Below, piece by piece: positions 1 through 10,806 of a DNA stretch of 64,000 bases. The number at the start of each line of letters is the position of its first letter. Positions within the stretch are counted from its first letter, which is position 1. The position numbers and the translations under genes are program-made. Location of the stretch: assembly GCA_963575745.1 (NCBI GenBank), contig CAUYUJ010007491.1, positions 453,244 to 517,243 of the forward strand, given 5' to 3'. The stretch is from Prorocentrum cordatum. Lineage: Eukaryota > Sar > Dinophyceae > Prorocentrales > Prorocentraceae. The notes under the pieces were generated by a model. That model made no database searches and was not told the origin of the DNA. It saw only the letters and a list, made by a program, of their open reading frames with translations.

Positions 1-1700
1 GATCGCCTAAAGGCCCCCAAGACGCCGAAACAGGCCTACAAGAAACTCCCGAGAGGCATCCGAAGAGAGGCATCCAAGAGGTCCCTGGCCTTCCTCTTCG
101 CCCTTCTCTTCTTCTTCTTCTTCCTCATCCGCCGAATCCTCCTCATCCATCCTCCTCCTTTCTCCCTCCTCCCTCCTCCCTCTTCCTCCTCCCTCCTCCC
201 TCCTCCTTCTCCTCTTGGGTATGACGGCTTCCCAGCCTTTATTTCACTGCGTGTTACCCAACATGCCTGCTCAGGGCAAGTCGCCTGGTCATCGTTTCTG
301 GATGGGCTGGTGGGGCTACGAAGCATCTAGAATAGGATCTGGGAGAGGAGGGAGGGATTGATGAGGGGAGGCAGAAGGGAATGACAAGCAAGAAACGCCA
401 GCGGGGGAGCTCACTAAGAAACAGAACACGGTGCACGACGGGACGAGCGAGGTGAGAGAGGGAACCCTTCGAGCGGCTGGGCAAACATACGGAAGGCGCT
501 GGTCTGCACATCATGTGTGGCGGCAAGACGCGGGGTGATCTCTTCTTCTTCGTCCTACTACTTACTAACCACCCTCTTCATGGCACATGCACTAGACGAA
601 GCGAGCCAGGATCCTTGGCAACTCGTCCAAATGGGGCGAACAAAACAACGAACATGTAATTCGCTGGCTGCTTGCATGCACGATCCAACAAGAGTCGCCA
701 AACGTACTCATGATGGGAACGATGGCTGGACACGAACGCGCTTTCAACAATTTGTCTCGTGCACAAAGAAGGCCTCCGCTCCAGAGTACCGCACGGCCAA
801 TTCCCGCCAGGTGCTTTGCCCAACAACTGGGCAATGCAACATGCCTGTATATGATGCAAAGGCTCCCGTTTCATCGGGTCACCGAGGGTTCACGTGCCCT
901 GGCGATTGTCGAGGTTTTCTGTGAAACCGTCCGTCTAGCCTTTTACCCAACAGCGGTGTATCCTTCCCTGCAACTGGCGATCAGGCAGCCGCCGCCTGAC
1001 TCCTACTTGAGTCTCTGCACCTCGCCCCCTTGCTGGCACCGCCTCCAGTACCCCAAGCACCACAGAACAGTGCAGACCATGGCCAGATATTCACACTGGA
1101 GGTGCTGCGGCAGATGCTGCTAATGTTACGTTGGGCCTGTCCCTCTACAGGAAGAAGATTCAAAAATAGTCGAACAATAGTCTTGGGACTATGTCTTAGC
1201 ATGTGTTGGCAATTCTTGAATATTTTTGGAATGTGTCAAACTTTTCGTCCAAAAACCCCCTGTAGGAGGACAGGCACGACCTAATGCTAGTGCAGCCCAC
1301 TCGGGTGCTGGCCTGTCGGCCATAGACCCCACACGAACTCAGAATTCCGATGTGCACACTGGAAGCCACACAGCTGTGGCGACAGCCTGGCGGGCGCACG
1401 GCCCCCCCCCCAAAAAAAAAAGCATCGAGCGGAGCCTCATGGGCCCTCCCCCCTAAGGCCTGCTGCCGCCCACCCCCCGAAGAGCTCCCGCCTTCCACTC
1501 CCACAACTGGAAAATGGAGACGCGCGGCAACGCTACCGGATGATGAACAATGCCAAGCAAAACTCGACCTGGCACCCTTTTATTCGGAATTTGACCCGGC
1601 TCTCAGCAACCTCCCGCCAGCTTCCCTGTTACACTTATTACTGACCCCCCAAACAGCCGCCACCCGAATGGCTGGGCTGGCACTGTGGCGAAACTTGCCG
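1..1700. other. Gene-free stretch with pyrimidine tract
   Basis: I see no supportable gene here. Positions 1-90 resemble the CCCCAAGAGGCC-type spacer motif seen elsewhere in the window, and 95-215 is a TTC/TCC-rich tract. The open frames in this stretch have no recognisable domain. Confidence 0.6.
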
Positions 1701-1705
1701 CAGGC

Positions 1706-1795
1706 AGCTGGATATATTTATATGTATATATGTATATATGTATATTTGTAAATATACACACATAGATATGTGTATACTTTTGTATATACATGCAT
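1706..1795. repeat. AT-rich TATATG/TGTATA microsatellite
   Basis: Alternating purine-pyrimidine tract of TATATG-like units. It contains the perfect short hairpin GTATATTT-GT-AAATATAC and stands out from the GC-rich surroundings. Confidence 0.8.
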
Positions 1796-2049
1796 GGCTC
1801 TCTCGTTCTCTTGTTCCCTTCTCCGGGCGTCAGAAAGAAAGCACAAGGAGTGGACGGGAGCAAGAAGGATGAGGACGTCGAAGAAGGCACCGAGGATAGA
1901 GAGGGGGAGGGCGAGGGGGAAAGGGAGGAGGATCATACAAATAAAAGAGCAAACAAGGACGACGAAAAGGAGGACGATTACGATGAGGAGCAGGGGGAAC
2001 AGGAGGAGGGAGATAATGCGGAAAACATGTAGCACACTACGAGGACAGT

Positions 2050-2050
2050 G

Positions 2051-2102
<52 letters not shown>
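2050..2102. repeat. (TA)n microsatellite
   Basis: About 26 TA dinucleotides with one TAC interruption. Confidence 0.9.
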
Positions 2103-2103
<1 letters not shown>

Positions 2104-2442
2104 AAGGCCCAGAACGCAAGGCACCGCCCATGCATCGTGCTCTCCACACCCCATCCCCTGCGTCGTGCGCTCCGTACTCCCCACTGTGTGCTCCCCTGTA
2201 GGCCTCCGTGAAACGCCTTCTCCGTCCACAATGCGGAGAACATCTACAAGGCAGAGCCCCGACGACATCACAATCATTCAGCCGACAGCTCTTTGGCCGG
2301 CACGGCCTCAAGAGAAAATCTCCGCTCATGGACTGGAGACTTCGACAGCGCGTGTCGGCATGCACGTGCAACCGCCTACTGCACATCACCTCCCCGCTCC
2401 CCCCCCTTTCCTCCTCCCCCCTCCTGCCCATCTCCTGATCCT

Positions 2443-2490
2443 GTCCTCCTCCTCCTCCTCCTCCTCCTCATCATCATCATCATCATCCCC
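2443..2490. repeat. (TCC)n(TCA)n microsatellite
   Basis: A run of TCC triplets changes abruptly into TCA triplets, inside a longer pyrimidine-rich segment from about 2390 to 2590. Confidence 0.8.
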
Positions 2491-2629
2491 CTCCCCGTAC
2501 TCCCCCTCCTCTTCCCCTCTTCTCCCTATACTCCCTCATCCTCCTCTTCCTTCTTACCTGTTCCCCCTACCTCCACCTCCCTTTCGCATTATCATTCTGG
2601 CCAGTGTGGACTCCAAACAGTGAGCCGCT

Positions 2630-2790
2630 GCACTGCACAAGTGGAAGCTGTACGGTGTGAGCCATGTGGCGTGAGCTATGCACCGCAAGCTGTGTGGGGC
2701 AAGCTACGTTGCGCAAGCAGTGCAGCCTGAGCTGCGCTGTGTGAGCTGCGCGGCGAAAGCCAGGTGGTGCAAGCTGGGTCGAGTGAGCTC
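2630..2790. repeat. Degenerate ~19-bp GCAAGCTGTGTGG-type repeat
   Basis: Quasi-periodic motif of the form GCAAGCTGTGTGGGGCAAGC, with successive units diverged by a few bases. The reverse complement of the same motif recurs at 25855-26095, so this is probably one dispersed minisatellite family in two orientations. Confidence 0.55.
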
Positions 2791-3335
2791 GGTAAGGAGG
2801 AGGAGGAAGAGGAGGAGGAGGAGGAGGAGGAGGAGGGGCATGAGGAGGAGGAGGAGGAGGAGGAGGAGGAGGAGGAGGAGGAGGAGGAGGAGGAGGGAGG
2901 AAGACGGGGAGGAGAGGAGGAGGAGGAGGAGGAGGAGGAGGAGGAGGAGGAGGAGGAGGAGGAGGAGGAGGAGGAGGAGGAGGAGGAGCTGTGTGGTGTG
3001 GCCTGTGTGGTGGATGCCGCGAGGCGCCCACGAGCGGGCACGGGACCGCCCCCGAGCGGGCATGCGCACGAGCGGTACGCCCTCGAGCGGAAAGCGGCGA
3101 CATCTCGGGGAACCCGCCGTGCGCACGGGGAGGAGGAGGAGGAGGAGGAGGAGGAGGAGGAGGAGGAGGAGGAGGAGGGGGAGGAGGAGGAGGAGGAGGA
3201 GGGCGGAGGAGGAGGGCGGAGGAGGAGGGGCGGAGGAGGAGGGCGGAGGAGGAGGGGAGGAGGAGGAGGGCGGAGGAGGAGGGCGGAGGAGGAGGGCGGA
3301 GGAGGAGGAGGAGGAGGAGGAGGGAGAGGGCGCCC
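2791..3335. repeat. Long (GGA)n arrays flanking a ~130-bp unique island
   Basis: Two near-pure GGA arrays (2791-2990 and 3127-3335) flank a short non-repetitive island around 2991-3126. The second array grades into GGAGGAGGGC units. Long arginine, glutamate, glycine, serine, leucine or proline frames on both strands here come from the triplet repeat and are not treated as proteins. Confidence 0.9.
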
Positions 3336-3675
3336 ACGATGAAGCGGGGACCGACCCTCCGGGAATTCCCATAGGCCCACCACGGCATGTTTTCAGAACA
3401 GAAGAACATGCGAATAGCAAGACGGTGTCCGTGGGCCCCCAAGCCGATGCGTGAAAGCAAGACGGCCTCAGCCAGAAACGCTCTAAGAGCAGTTCGTCCA
3501 AACCACAGGCGGTTCTTAGAACTTTCGTTCGCAGGGCTATAGGCGAACCAAGACGCTTCGCCACTGCTTGCAACGAGGCGCCCACGGGCGGAAACTTGGC
3601 CAAAACCGGGGAACCCCGCCCGATCGATGACGCACACAAGAAAGAACCCCCACGTGCAATCACTGCTTGGGAAGT

Positions 3676-3768
3676 CATCCCCCCTCCTCCTCCTCCTCCT
3701 CCTTCTCCTCCTCCTCCTCCTCCTCCTCCTCCTCCTCCTCCTCCTCCTCCTCCTCCGCCCTCCTCCTC
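3676..3768. repeat. (TCC)n microsatellite
   Basis: Near-pure TCC triplets, the complement of the GGA arrays just upstream. Confidence 0.9.
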
Positions 3769-4361
3769 CCGAAGGGCAAGGGCCAGCGCGAAGGGGGCGA
3801 GGGCGGGGGGGGCCGAGGGCCAGGAAGCCGGCGGAAGAGCCACCTTCACAGAAAGCACCCCAACAGGCGAAGCCGTGTGGCAAAGGCTGCTCAGCAAGGA
3901 TTTCTCGGCAGTAGGCCAAACATGATCGTCGGGGTGGTCTTGTCCTCCCCCTGATCCATGACATCCGCCCCACCCTGCGGTGGCAAGTCATTTGAACATC
4001 CCAGGCTATCTTGCTGGCTCTTGAGAACTGACGCGAACCGTCGCCAGTCGACGTCAGTCGGCAACAATCGACGCTAACTAGGCGCTAATGTGCGCTGAAT
4101 CGGCGTTTTCTCATGGATCACCAGACGCTGGCGTACGCCAGTGCGCTCTAGAGGCCGCATTGCGATGACATTCACGGCCCCCATGACCTGCGACGGAATC
4201 CTCCCTTGATCCATGGCTCCCGCCCCCCGCCTCAGCCAATCTTGCCCCTGTCGTCGGCCCCTGCCATCGGCCGCCGGCCCTGCCCCCTCCGCCGTGCCCC
4301 GACAAGCCTCCGCATCAGCACTGCCTCCATCCTGCCCTGTTTCTGCCTCCCGCTTCTCCTG

Positions 4362-4462
4362 CCCCTCCTCCTCCTCCTCCTCCTCCTCCTCCTCCTCCTC
4401 CTCCTCCTCCTCCTCTTCCTCCTCCTCCTCCTCATTTTTCTCCTCCTCCTCTTCCTCGTGGG
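4362..4462. repeat. (TCC)n microsatellite
   Basis: TCC triplets with sparse TTC and TTT interruptions, within a pyrimidine-rich stretch of about 4300-4560. Confidence 0.85.
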
Positions 4463-4695
4463 AAACCTGGTCCTCGTCCTCGTCGCCATCACCGTCGCCG
4501 TGGTCCTCTTCGTCCTCGTCATCTCCTGCCTTCCCTTCCTCTTCCTGTCATCCTCAGCCTGATCCTCCTCCGCGTCCCTCCGCGCCATCTGGCCGTCGTC
4601 GTCTTCCAGATCTTCCTGCTCAAACTCCGTCCCCATTCCTTCTAGATTGCTGAGGCCTTTCCCAGGACCGACTTTTCGTCCCGATTCGTCGGCCC

Positions 4696-4791
<96 letters not shown>

Positions 4792-4823
4792 GTATCATCA
4801 TCTTCGTCATCAAAACCATCATT

Positions 4824-4854
<31 letters not shown>

Positions 4855-5262
4855 GCATCATCATCATCATCATCATCAGCTTCATCATGATCATGATCAT
4901 CATCATGATCATGATCATGATCATGATCATGATCATGATCATCATCATCATCAGCAGCATCAGCATCAGCATCATCATCAGCATCATCATCATCAGCAGC
5001 ATCATATTCGTCATCAAACCCATCATGATCATCATCATCATCATCATCATCATCTGATGCATCATAACCACCAGCAGCATCAGCATCATAATCCCCATCA
5101 GCATCACCATCCTCCTCCTCCTCCTCATCATCATCGTCATCGTCATCGTCATCGTCATCAACATCATCATCATAATTATAAGCCTCATCATACGTATCAT
5201 CCTAATAAACCTCATCATCACCATCATCAACATCATCATCATGATCGCCGTCATCATGATCG

Positions 5263-5300
<38 letters not shown>

Positions 5301-5314
5301 GTCATCATCATCAG

Positions 5315-5347
<33 letters not shown>

Positions 5348-5460
5348 TATCATCATCGTCGTCGTCGTCGTCGTCGTCGGCGTGGCCGTCGGCGTCGTCG
5401 GCGTCGTCGTCACGACCACCATCATCATCACTGTCACCATCATCATCACAAACTATCATA
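4696..5460. repeat. ~760-bp (TCA)n array with ATCATG palindromic sub-block
   Basis: TCA/ATC triplets run for about three quarters of a kilobase. A sub-block at about 4886-4943 alternates ATCATG, which is self-complementary, and the 3' part changes to CGT and CGTCGG triplets. The resulting histidine, isoleucine, methionine and aspartate homopolymer frames are by-products of the repeat. Confidence 0.9.
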
Positions 5461-5689
5461 TTCCCCATTACCAATCATGAAACATCACCCGTCGTTTACC
5501 AATAACCAATCACCAACCGTCAATCACCATCAGCATGACACCCCCCCAGCTGGAAGAGGGCGAAGGCGCAGCGGCGCGCTTCACGCGCCGCCGCCGATTG
5601 AGGGCCGGGGCGCCCACTCCACGAGGCGGGCGGTGCCGCGGGCGTCAGACGCCGGCGACATGTCCTGCGGCCCGCTGGCGCCGAAGTCG

Positions 5690-5767
5690 GCGCGTCGACG
5701 TCGCCCGCGTCGCCGTCGCCGTCGCCGTCCTCGCCGTTCTCGCCATCGCCGTTGTCGTCGCCGTCGC

Positions 5768-5799
<32 letters not shown>

Positions 5800-5845
5800 C
5801 CGCAACCGCCGTCGTTGACGTCGTCGTCGTCGTCGTCATCGTGCT
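5690..5845. repeat. GTC/CGC-rich triplet tract
   Basis: Mixed CGT, CGC and GTC triplets without stops in several frames. No protein domain is recognisable. Confidence 0.75.
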
Positions 5846-6019
5846 TCTCTCTCCTGCCTCCCTTTCTTCTGCTTTCTTTCCCTCCATGCCTGGCCCCTCA
5901 ATGTATTGTTCATGGGAAGAGGGAGGATTTGGAGGGGATGGATGAAACTTACCCTGGCGAAGGGCCCAACCATATGCGGATGCGTGTGCCGCAAGGCAGG
6001 TGGGACGAAACAGGGGCAG

Positions 6020-6300
6020 CACCCTATGGGGCCACGGAGCGCGTGAGAGGTGTGCCTATTCGGGCCAGGGCGCGCCATGCTGACCCAGCCACTGGGGCCT
6101 TCTGTGGAGCTCCCTGTGGGACCACGAAGCGCGTGAGGAGTGTTCGGAAATCTGCCACTGCAGGGGCCTTCGGTGGAGCCCGGGAGCTCCCTTTCTGGGG
6201 CCACGAAACGTGTCAGGGGTATGCCGCAATGGGTACGGTGGCGCCATGCGGACCCTGCCACTGGGGCCCTCGGTGGAGCCCCCTTCAGGGGCCACGAAGC
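6020..6300. repeat. ~90-bp tandem repeat, about 3-4 copies
   Basis: Each unit carries GGGGCCACGAAGCGTGTGAG, then a variable segment, then a CACTGGGGCCTTCGGTGGAG block. Units begin near 6028, 6117, 6198 and 6290, with 80-90-bp spacing and small indels. The array lies directly upstream of a decayed non-LTR element and could be part of its own sequence or an unrelated satellite. Confidence 0.7.
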
Positions 6301-6359
6301 GTGGTCCATGCGCGAAGCGCGCTCGCTGGCGGAGAGGCGCGCGGCCTTTCAGCACGTCG

Positions 6360-7749
6360 CGGGCGGTATAAACAGATGGGCCACGCGGCGGCTGCTGGTC
6401 GGCGGCGCGCTAGCGCCCGATGCAGCCGGGGCGCTCCGCGCCGTGCTCTCAAGGACCCAAGGAACGAGGTGACCGAGACAGTGGCCGCGAAGTGGGGTCG
6501 GCCAGCGCTGTGCCCCCACTGCCGCGCGGCGCCGGAGGACCTGGAGCACCGCCTGTGGCGGTGCCCGTGCTGGGAGCCCAGGCGGGCCGCCGCCCTGCGG
6601 CTCGCGAGCGGGCACCGCGACGAGGTCCGCGCGAGGTTGCCGCCTGAGGCCTCCCTCACGGGAGTGCTGCCTCGGGCCTCGCGGCTGGCGGCGCTCGCGG
6701 AGCAGGCCCGGCTGACGCTGCCGCTGCCAATTCTAAGGCCTGGCCCGCAGAGACTGCAGGCCGGCAGCAGGGCGCGCGCCTGGACGGTTGGGCCTGCGTG
6801 CGCCCGTGCGACCCGCTGCTTGCGAGAGCGGGCTGGGGAGTCCGGCTGGAGGCGGCGGGCGCGACAGTCTTCGTCGAGCAGCGGGCCGGTGGACGGCGGG
6901 CAGACCGCCCAGCGGGCGGAACTCACCGCGGCGGTGCGCGCGCTGAGCCTGGCCGGGGGGCTTGTTGACGTCGTCACCGACTCCTGGTTCATCAGCCACG
7001 GCGTGGCGGCCATCCGCGGCGGGGTTAACTAACCCTGTGGAGCTGTGGGAATGTGTTGCCCCACGCTGCCGCAGCGGCGCCCTGCGCGCGCGGTGGGTGA
7101 AGGCTCACTTGGACGCTGCCGCGGCCCGCGAGCGGGGTCTCCCCGGAGGGCCATGCCAGCAACGCGGCCGCGGACCGCCTGGCCAGCCACGCGGCGGGGG
7201 CCCGATTGCCGGCTCGCGCGCTGCTCCTGGAGCGCGAGCGGGGGCTGGACGCGCTCGCTGCCGTGCAGCGGGTCATGGCAGCCGTGGAATTGGCAGCGCT
7301 GAAGGCCAGCCACGGCGGCGGCGCCAGGCCCCGCGTGCGCCGGCGCTGGACGGCCCCAGGGCGCAGGCGGCGCGCGCCCTACGTGGGCGACGACGCGACA
7401 GTGGCGGCCGCCGTGGCCGCCCGCGCGCGGGTTCCGCAGTCAGCCCGCCCGGCGCCCTGCGGCGGCGGCTGGGGCAGCCGCCGCCAGGGCCCTCTTCGCC
7501 GGCAACGCGTGGCGGGCCCACGTGGCGTCCCAGGGGCCCGCCTGGGTGGCCTGCCTGCGTTGCGGCTGCTGGGCGCCGACCTGGCACCGGCTGGCGAGCA
7601 GACCTTGCAGCGGCTGGACCCCGGCGCTGCCGCCGCGCGCCGCCGCGCTGCTGCTGGCGCCGCCGGCCCTGGCGGGCGGCGCGGGAGCCGCGTGGCGGCG
7701 CGAGGCACTGCGGCTGCGGCTCGCGTCGCGCCCACGGGCGCCGGACTAA
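6360..7749 (+). pseudogene. 3' part of a decayed non-LTR retrotransposon (zinc knuckle, RNase H, C-terminal zinc motif)
   Basis: Relic of the C-terminal region of a LINE-type polyprotein. In order I see: a zinc-binding segment reading CPHCRAAPEDLEHRLWRCPC (about 6511-6570); an RNase H-like region with QRAELTAAV (the conserved Glu) and VVTDSW (an Asp) at about 6910-6990; WVKAHLD and NAAADRLASHAA (a His and a late Asp of RNase H) at about 7096-7200; and a terminal zinc-like motif WVACLRCGCWAPTW (about 7540-7580) near the TAA at 7747. These pieces lie in three different frames, so at least three indels have broken the ORF. Endonuclease and reverse transcriptase are not visible upstream, so the copy is 5'-truncated, as is usual for target-primed retrotransposition. 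Assignment to a LINE is fairly firm; the exact clade is not determined. Confidence 0.7.
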
Positions 7750-7898
7750 TTAGTTGCACGTTTCCCCCTCCCCCTCCCTCCCCATCCCCCTCCTTCTCCT
7801 CCCTCCTTGCCGCAGGGCGCTCCGAGGATGGTAAAAACAAAAAGTGTGTGGGGTGTACCTAAATGGACATGGGAGGGCAGATGCACGGACGGAAGGAT

Positions 7899-8130
7899 GG
7901 GGGAGGAGGAGGAGGAGGAGGAGGAGGAGGAGGAGGAGGAAAGAGGACGCGGGGCGCCGTCTCTTCAAACCGAGGACCCAACACCACAGGATGGTTGTGA
8001 ACAAATGAGGAAGTATCTTTGGAATGAAATTGCGGGTGAACGGGGGAGGTGCAGGCAACAGGGCGATGATGGGTGATGATGATGATGAGGAGGAGGAGGA
8101 GGAGGACGAGGAGGAGGAGGTCTCGCACTA
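7899..8130. repeat. (GGA)n tracts around a dispersed-repeat copy
   Basis: GGA arrays at 7899-7941 and ATG/GAG triplets at 8070-8125 bracket a ~50-bp dispersed repeat at 7951-8000. Confidence 0.8.
7951..8000 (-). repeat. Dispersed ~50-bp repeat, copy 1
   Basis: On the minus strand it reads CAACCATCCTGTGGTGTTGG, then GTCCTCGGTTTGAAGAGACG, then GCGCC. Closely similar copies are at 10536-10583 (same strand) and 40840-40885 (opposite strand). No gene context; possibly the end of a small mobile element. Confidence 0.65.
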
Positions 8131-8135
8131 CGGCA

Positions 8136-8950
8136 GCATTCGTCATCGAACCCCGACGTCATCGGAGCCGAGAGTCGCGGAGGAGGTTTGCTCAGCCACC
8201 TCACCCCAGCAGCAGTAGCAGGGCTCAGGTTATCCCCCTACCTCCGCCATCCCCCCGGCCAGCACTCTTTTCCAATGCCTCTTTTCAAGTTTCACTAGAT
8301 TGAGCTGGCTATGGCGAGGAGTTGTTTCGCTGCGCTGCCCTCGGCTCTTCTTTAACCCGCGTGGGGTTCTGGGGTGGCTGATGGCGGAAATGGTTGTCTG
8401 CGCCATCCAACATCCTCCTTATGTTGCATCCTCGGGGAACCTTGTATGTCCAGTCGCGGCCTCGAAGCCATGTCGGACTCGTCGAATCCGTGCCGAATCC
8501 GCGTCGAATCCTCGCCAGATCCGCGTCGAGTCCGCATCGGGCCTGCGTCGGGGACGAGAAAAGACAATGACCCTGGGGACGGGCGAAACCCGCGAAGATG
8601 CAATACACTCCCCCGGGAGACGTCGAACGCGGTGACCTCAGCCACGCCGCCGTTCGTCGGCGACGACCTCCCCTGGCCGCGCCCGTGGGGCCTCGGGGCG
8701 TGACACTGCCAGCCCGACCGCCACCCGGGCGCGCGCGCGCTGCGCACGCGCGCGAGGCCCAAAAGTCCAGCGTCCTGACCTGATCCAGCACAGGGTCCCC
8801 AGAAAACTGGGCCCACTCCCGGGGACCGGCTTCTCATGCTGAGCCGTTTTTGACGGCCCCGCGGCCCAGCGAGGGCTTGTGGGGGCCGACAACGGCGAAA
8901 AAACAGTCGTCTGGACTTGTGCTTAGCGTCGGATCTTTGGCGGGGCGTGC
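8136..8950. other. Gene-free stretch holding an 11-bp minisatellite
   Basis: No supportable gene. Positions 8479-8554 hold about six 11-bp units of the type GCGTCGAATCC, with variants such as GTGCCGAATCC and GCGTCGAGTCC. The rest is unique GC-rich sequence. Confidence 0.6.
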
Positions 8951-9018
8951 GCCATCGGCATCGGCGTCCTCGTCGTCCTCGTCGTCGTCGTCGGCGGCGG
9001 CGGCGGTGCCGTCTGCGT

Positions 9019-9053
<35 letters not shown>

Positions 9054-9225
9054 TCGTCGGCATCGTCGGTGTCGGCGTCGGCGCAGTCGGTTTCGTCGGG
9101 GGGCGAGGGGGACGACGGGGGGAAGGAGGAGGAAGAGGAGGAGGAGGAGGAGGACGAGGAGGAGGAGGAGGAGGAGGAGAAGGAGGAGGAGGAGGAGGAG
9201 GAGGAGGACGAGGAGGACAAGGACA
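8950..9225. repeat. CGT/GGC triplet tract followed by (GGA)n
   Basis: Triplets of GTC, GGC and TCG (8950-9100) pass into GGA triplets (9121-9222). Confidence 0.85.
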
Positions 9226-9339
9226 AGGGCATCCGAATAAGGGGGTGCAACGTCAGAGCACCTGCACAAGTGACTTACGCGCTTCTGTCAAAATCCCCTG
9301 CGATTGGTTGTGCTACAGCCCTGCCTTCTCACTAGGGCC

Positions 9340-10530
9340 GGCAGGGGGCATACCACGTAGCTCAAGGACCGAGCTCCGAGGTGGCCCCGTAAGAGAGGCT
9401 CGCTACCTTACACCACGAGTCCCTGCGAGTCAGTCCGGGGGGAGCGGCTGCAGGCCCTTCCGCGTGCCCTAGCGGAGGGGACGCGCGGGCTTAGCAGGGC
9501 GCCCAAGCCAGGGGAGGGAGGAGACGACGACACGAACTCAAAAGGAGGAGAGGGGGGAGGGGCGAAAGGACCGAGACCCTAAACTGTTGCTGGGGTGGCT
9601 GCTTACGGAGGAGGAGGAGGAGGAGGAGGAGGAGGAGGAGGAGGAGGAGGAGGAGGAGGAGGAAGGGGAAGTGTGCGGGATCCTGGCCTTCCCTGTGCTG
9701 CGCTCAGCCTGTCCCTGCAGCCCGGCCGAGGGCCCGCGCGACGCAGGCGGAGCGCATCGCCTCCGCCCTCGTCAGGGCACGCCCCCCCCGCCCTCCGCGG
9801 CCGCACCCCCGCACGGGGAAGGACCCCCGAGGGCGGGCGCTGCCCGGGCCGCCCCTCGCGCCCGAGGGCGCGCGGGGCCTGGCGTGAGGGAGCCACGAAG
9901 TCCTGCGGCACGCACCCGCCGGGCCTTCAGCGCTACAAGGCAGCCGGGTCGGGAGCGAGGCGCGCGCCCTTCCTGAGGCGGCGAGCGGCTTCATATTCTC
10001 GGACTCGCGTCCAACCATTGTCTACACGACTCACACTCACGCTTTTTTTCTCTCTTGCCCAACTGGCTAGCAAAAATGTGAACAAGAGGTCTCAACTTGT
10101 CGGGCGTCCTGGCCGCAGCCCAAAGCGCCAGCCTCCTCCTGCGGAGGTCGTCGCGCAGGACGCCGGCGAGCACGCCATCGAAGCCGAATACGGCCTTGAC
10201 TGTGCTGCGCCGCTGCCGGTCGGTATGGAGGCGCCTGCGGCGCCAGCCGGGGCTTCGGGCGCCGCCGCGGCAGCGCCCTCGGGAGCGCTGGGCCGACGCG
10301 GGGGGCGGCACTGGCCTGGAGCACTGGCTGCAGGCGCCGGACTGGCCCCACAACAGCGCCGATGGCAAGCGTGCGGCGAGCGCCCCAGGCAGGGCGGCCA
10401 GCGGCGCCAGCGCCAGCCCAGCGGCGCGCGCCCGCGGCGAGGCGACCAGCGCAGGCGCGTCAGCGGCGGGCGCTGCCGGCGGGGCAGCCCACGCCGACGC
10501 GCACGCGGGCGCCCCCGAGGCCGACGGGGG
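9340..10530. other. GC-rich stretch without a supported gene, with a (GGA)n array
   Basis: A near-pure GGA array occupies 9607-9664. The remainder is very GC-rich and open in several frames on both strands, but the predicted peptides are arginine/alanine/proline-rich and show no family motif, so I annotate no gene. Confidence 0.6.
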
Positions 10531-10535
10531 CACGC

Positions 10536-10583
10536 GGGGCGCCGACTATTCAAAACGAGGACCCAACACCTCAGGATGGTTGG
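10536..10583 (-). repeat. Dispersed ~50-bp repeat, copy 2
   Basis: Minus strand reads CAACCATCCTGAGGTGTTGG, then GTCCTCGTTTTGAATAGTCG, then GCGCC. It differs from the 7951 copy at only a few positions and is likewise next to GCGCCCCGCG. Confidence 0.65.
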
Positions 10584-10627
10584 AAAAAAAAACCCTCCAC
10601 CGCCAAGGCTGGAGGCCTCCCAAGTCG

Positions 10628-10806
10628 AGGCCGAGCAGATGGGGTCGGAGGATCGCACCGCATCGCCGATGCATCGCCGAGGCCTCGGCGAAGTCGGTGC
10701 TGCATCGGCGCCATCGTCGTGAGGAAAATCGGGCTCCACATCGAGCCGCATCGTCGATGCATCAGCGATGCAGCGCGACCCTCCGACCCCATCTACTCGG
10801 GCGACG
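10628..10806. mobile_element. Foldback element with ~50-bp terminal inverted repeats
   Basis: The left end reads CGAGCAGATGGGGTCGGAGG, then ATCGCACCGCATCGCCGATG. The reverse complement of the right end reads CGAGTAGATGGGGTCGGAGG, then GTCGCGCTGCATCGCTGATG. The arms therefore match for about 50 bp with a handful of transitions, around a centre of about 80 bp. No transposase is encoded, so this would be a non-autonomous (MITE or foldback) element. I cannot see a convincing target-site duplication. Confidence 0.7.

Noticed and set aside
517-1123. Two overlapping 135-137-codon frames
   Set aside because: No motif, no codon or splice evidence, antisense frames of similar size.
2567-3991. Several long frames on both strands with Arg, Ser, Leu, Glu or Pro homopolymers
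   Set aside because: By-products of GGA/TCC arrays.
4232-5449. 405-codon Met/Thr-rich frame
   Set aside because: Translation of the (TCA)n array.
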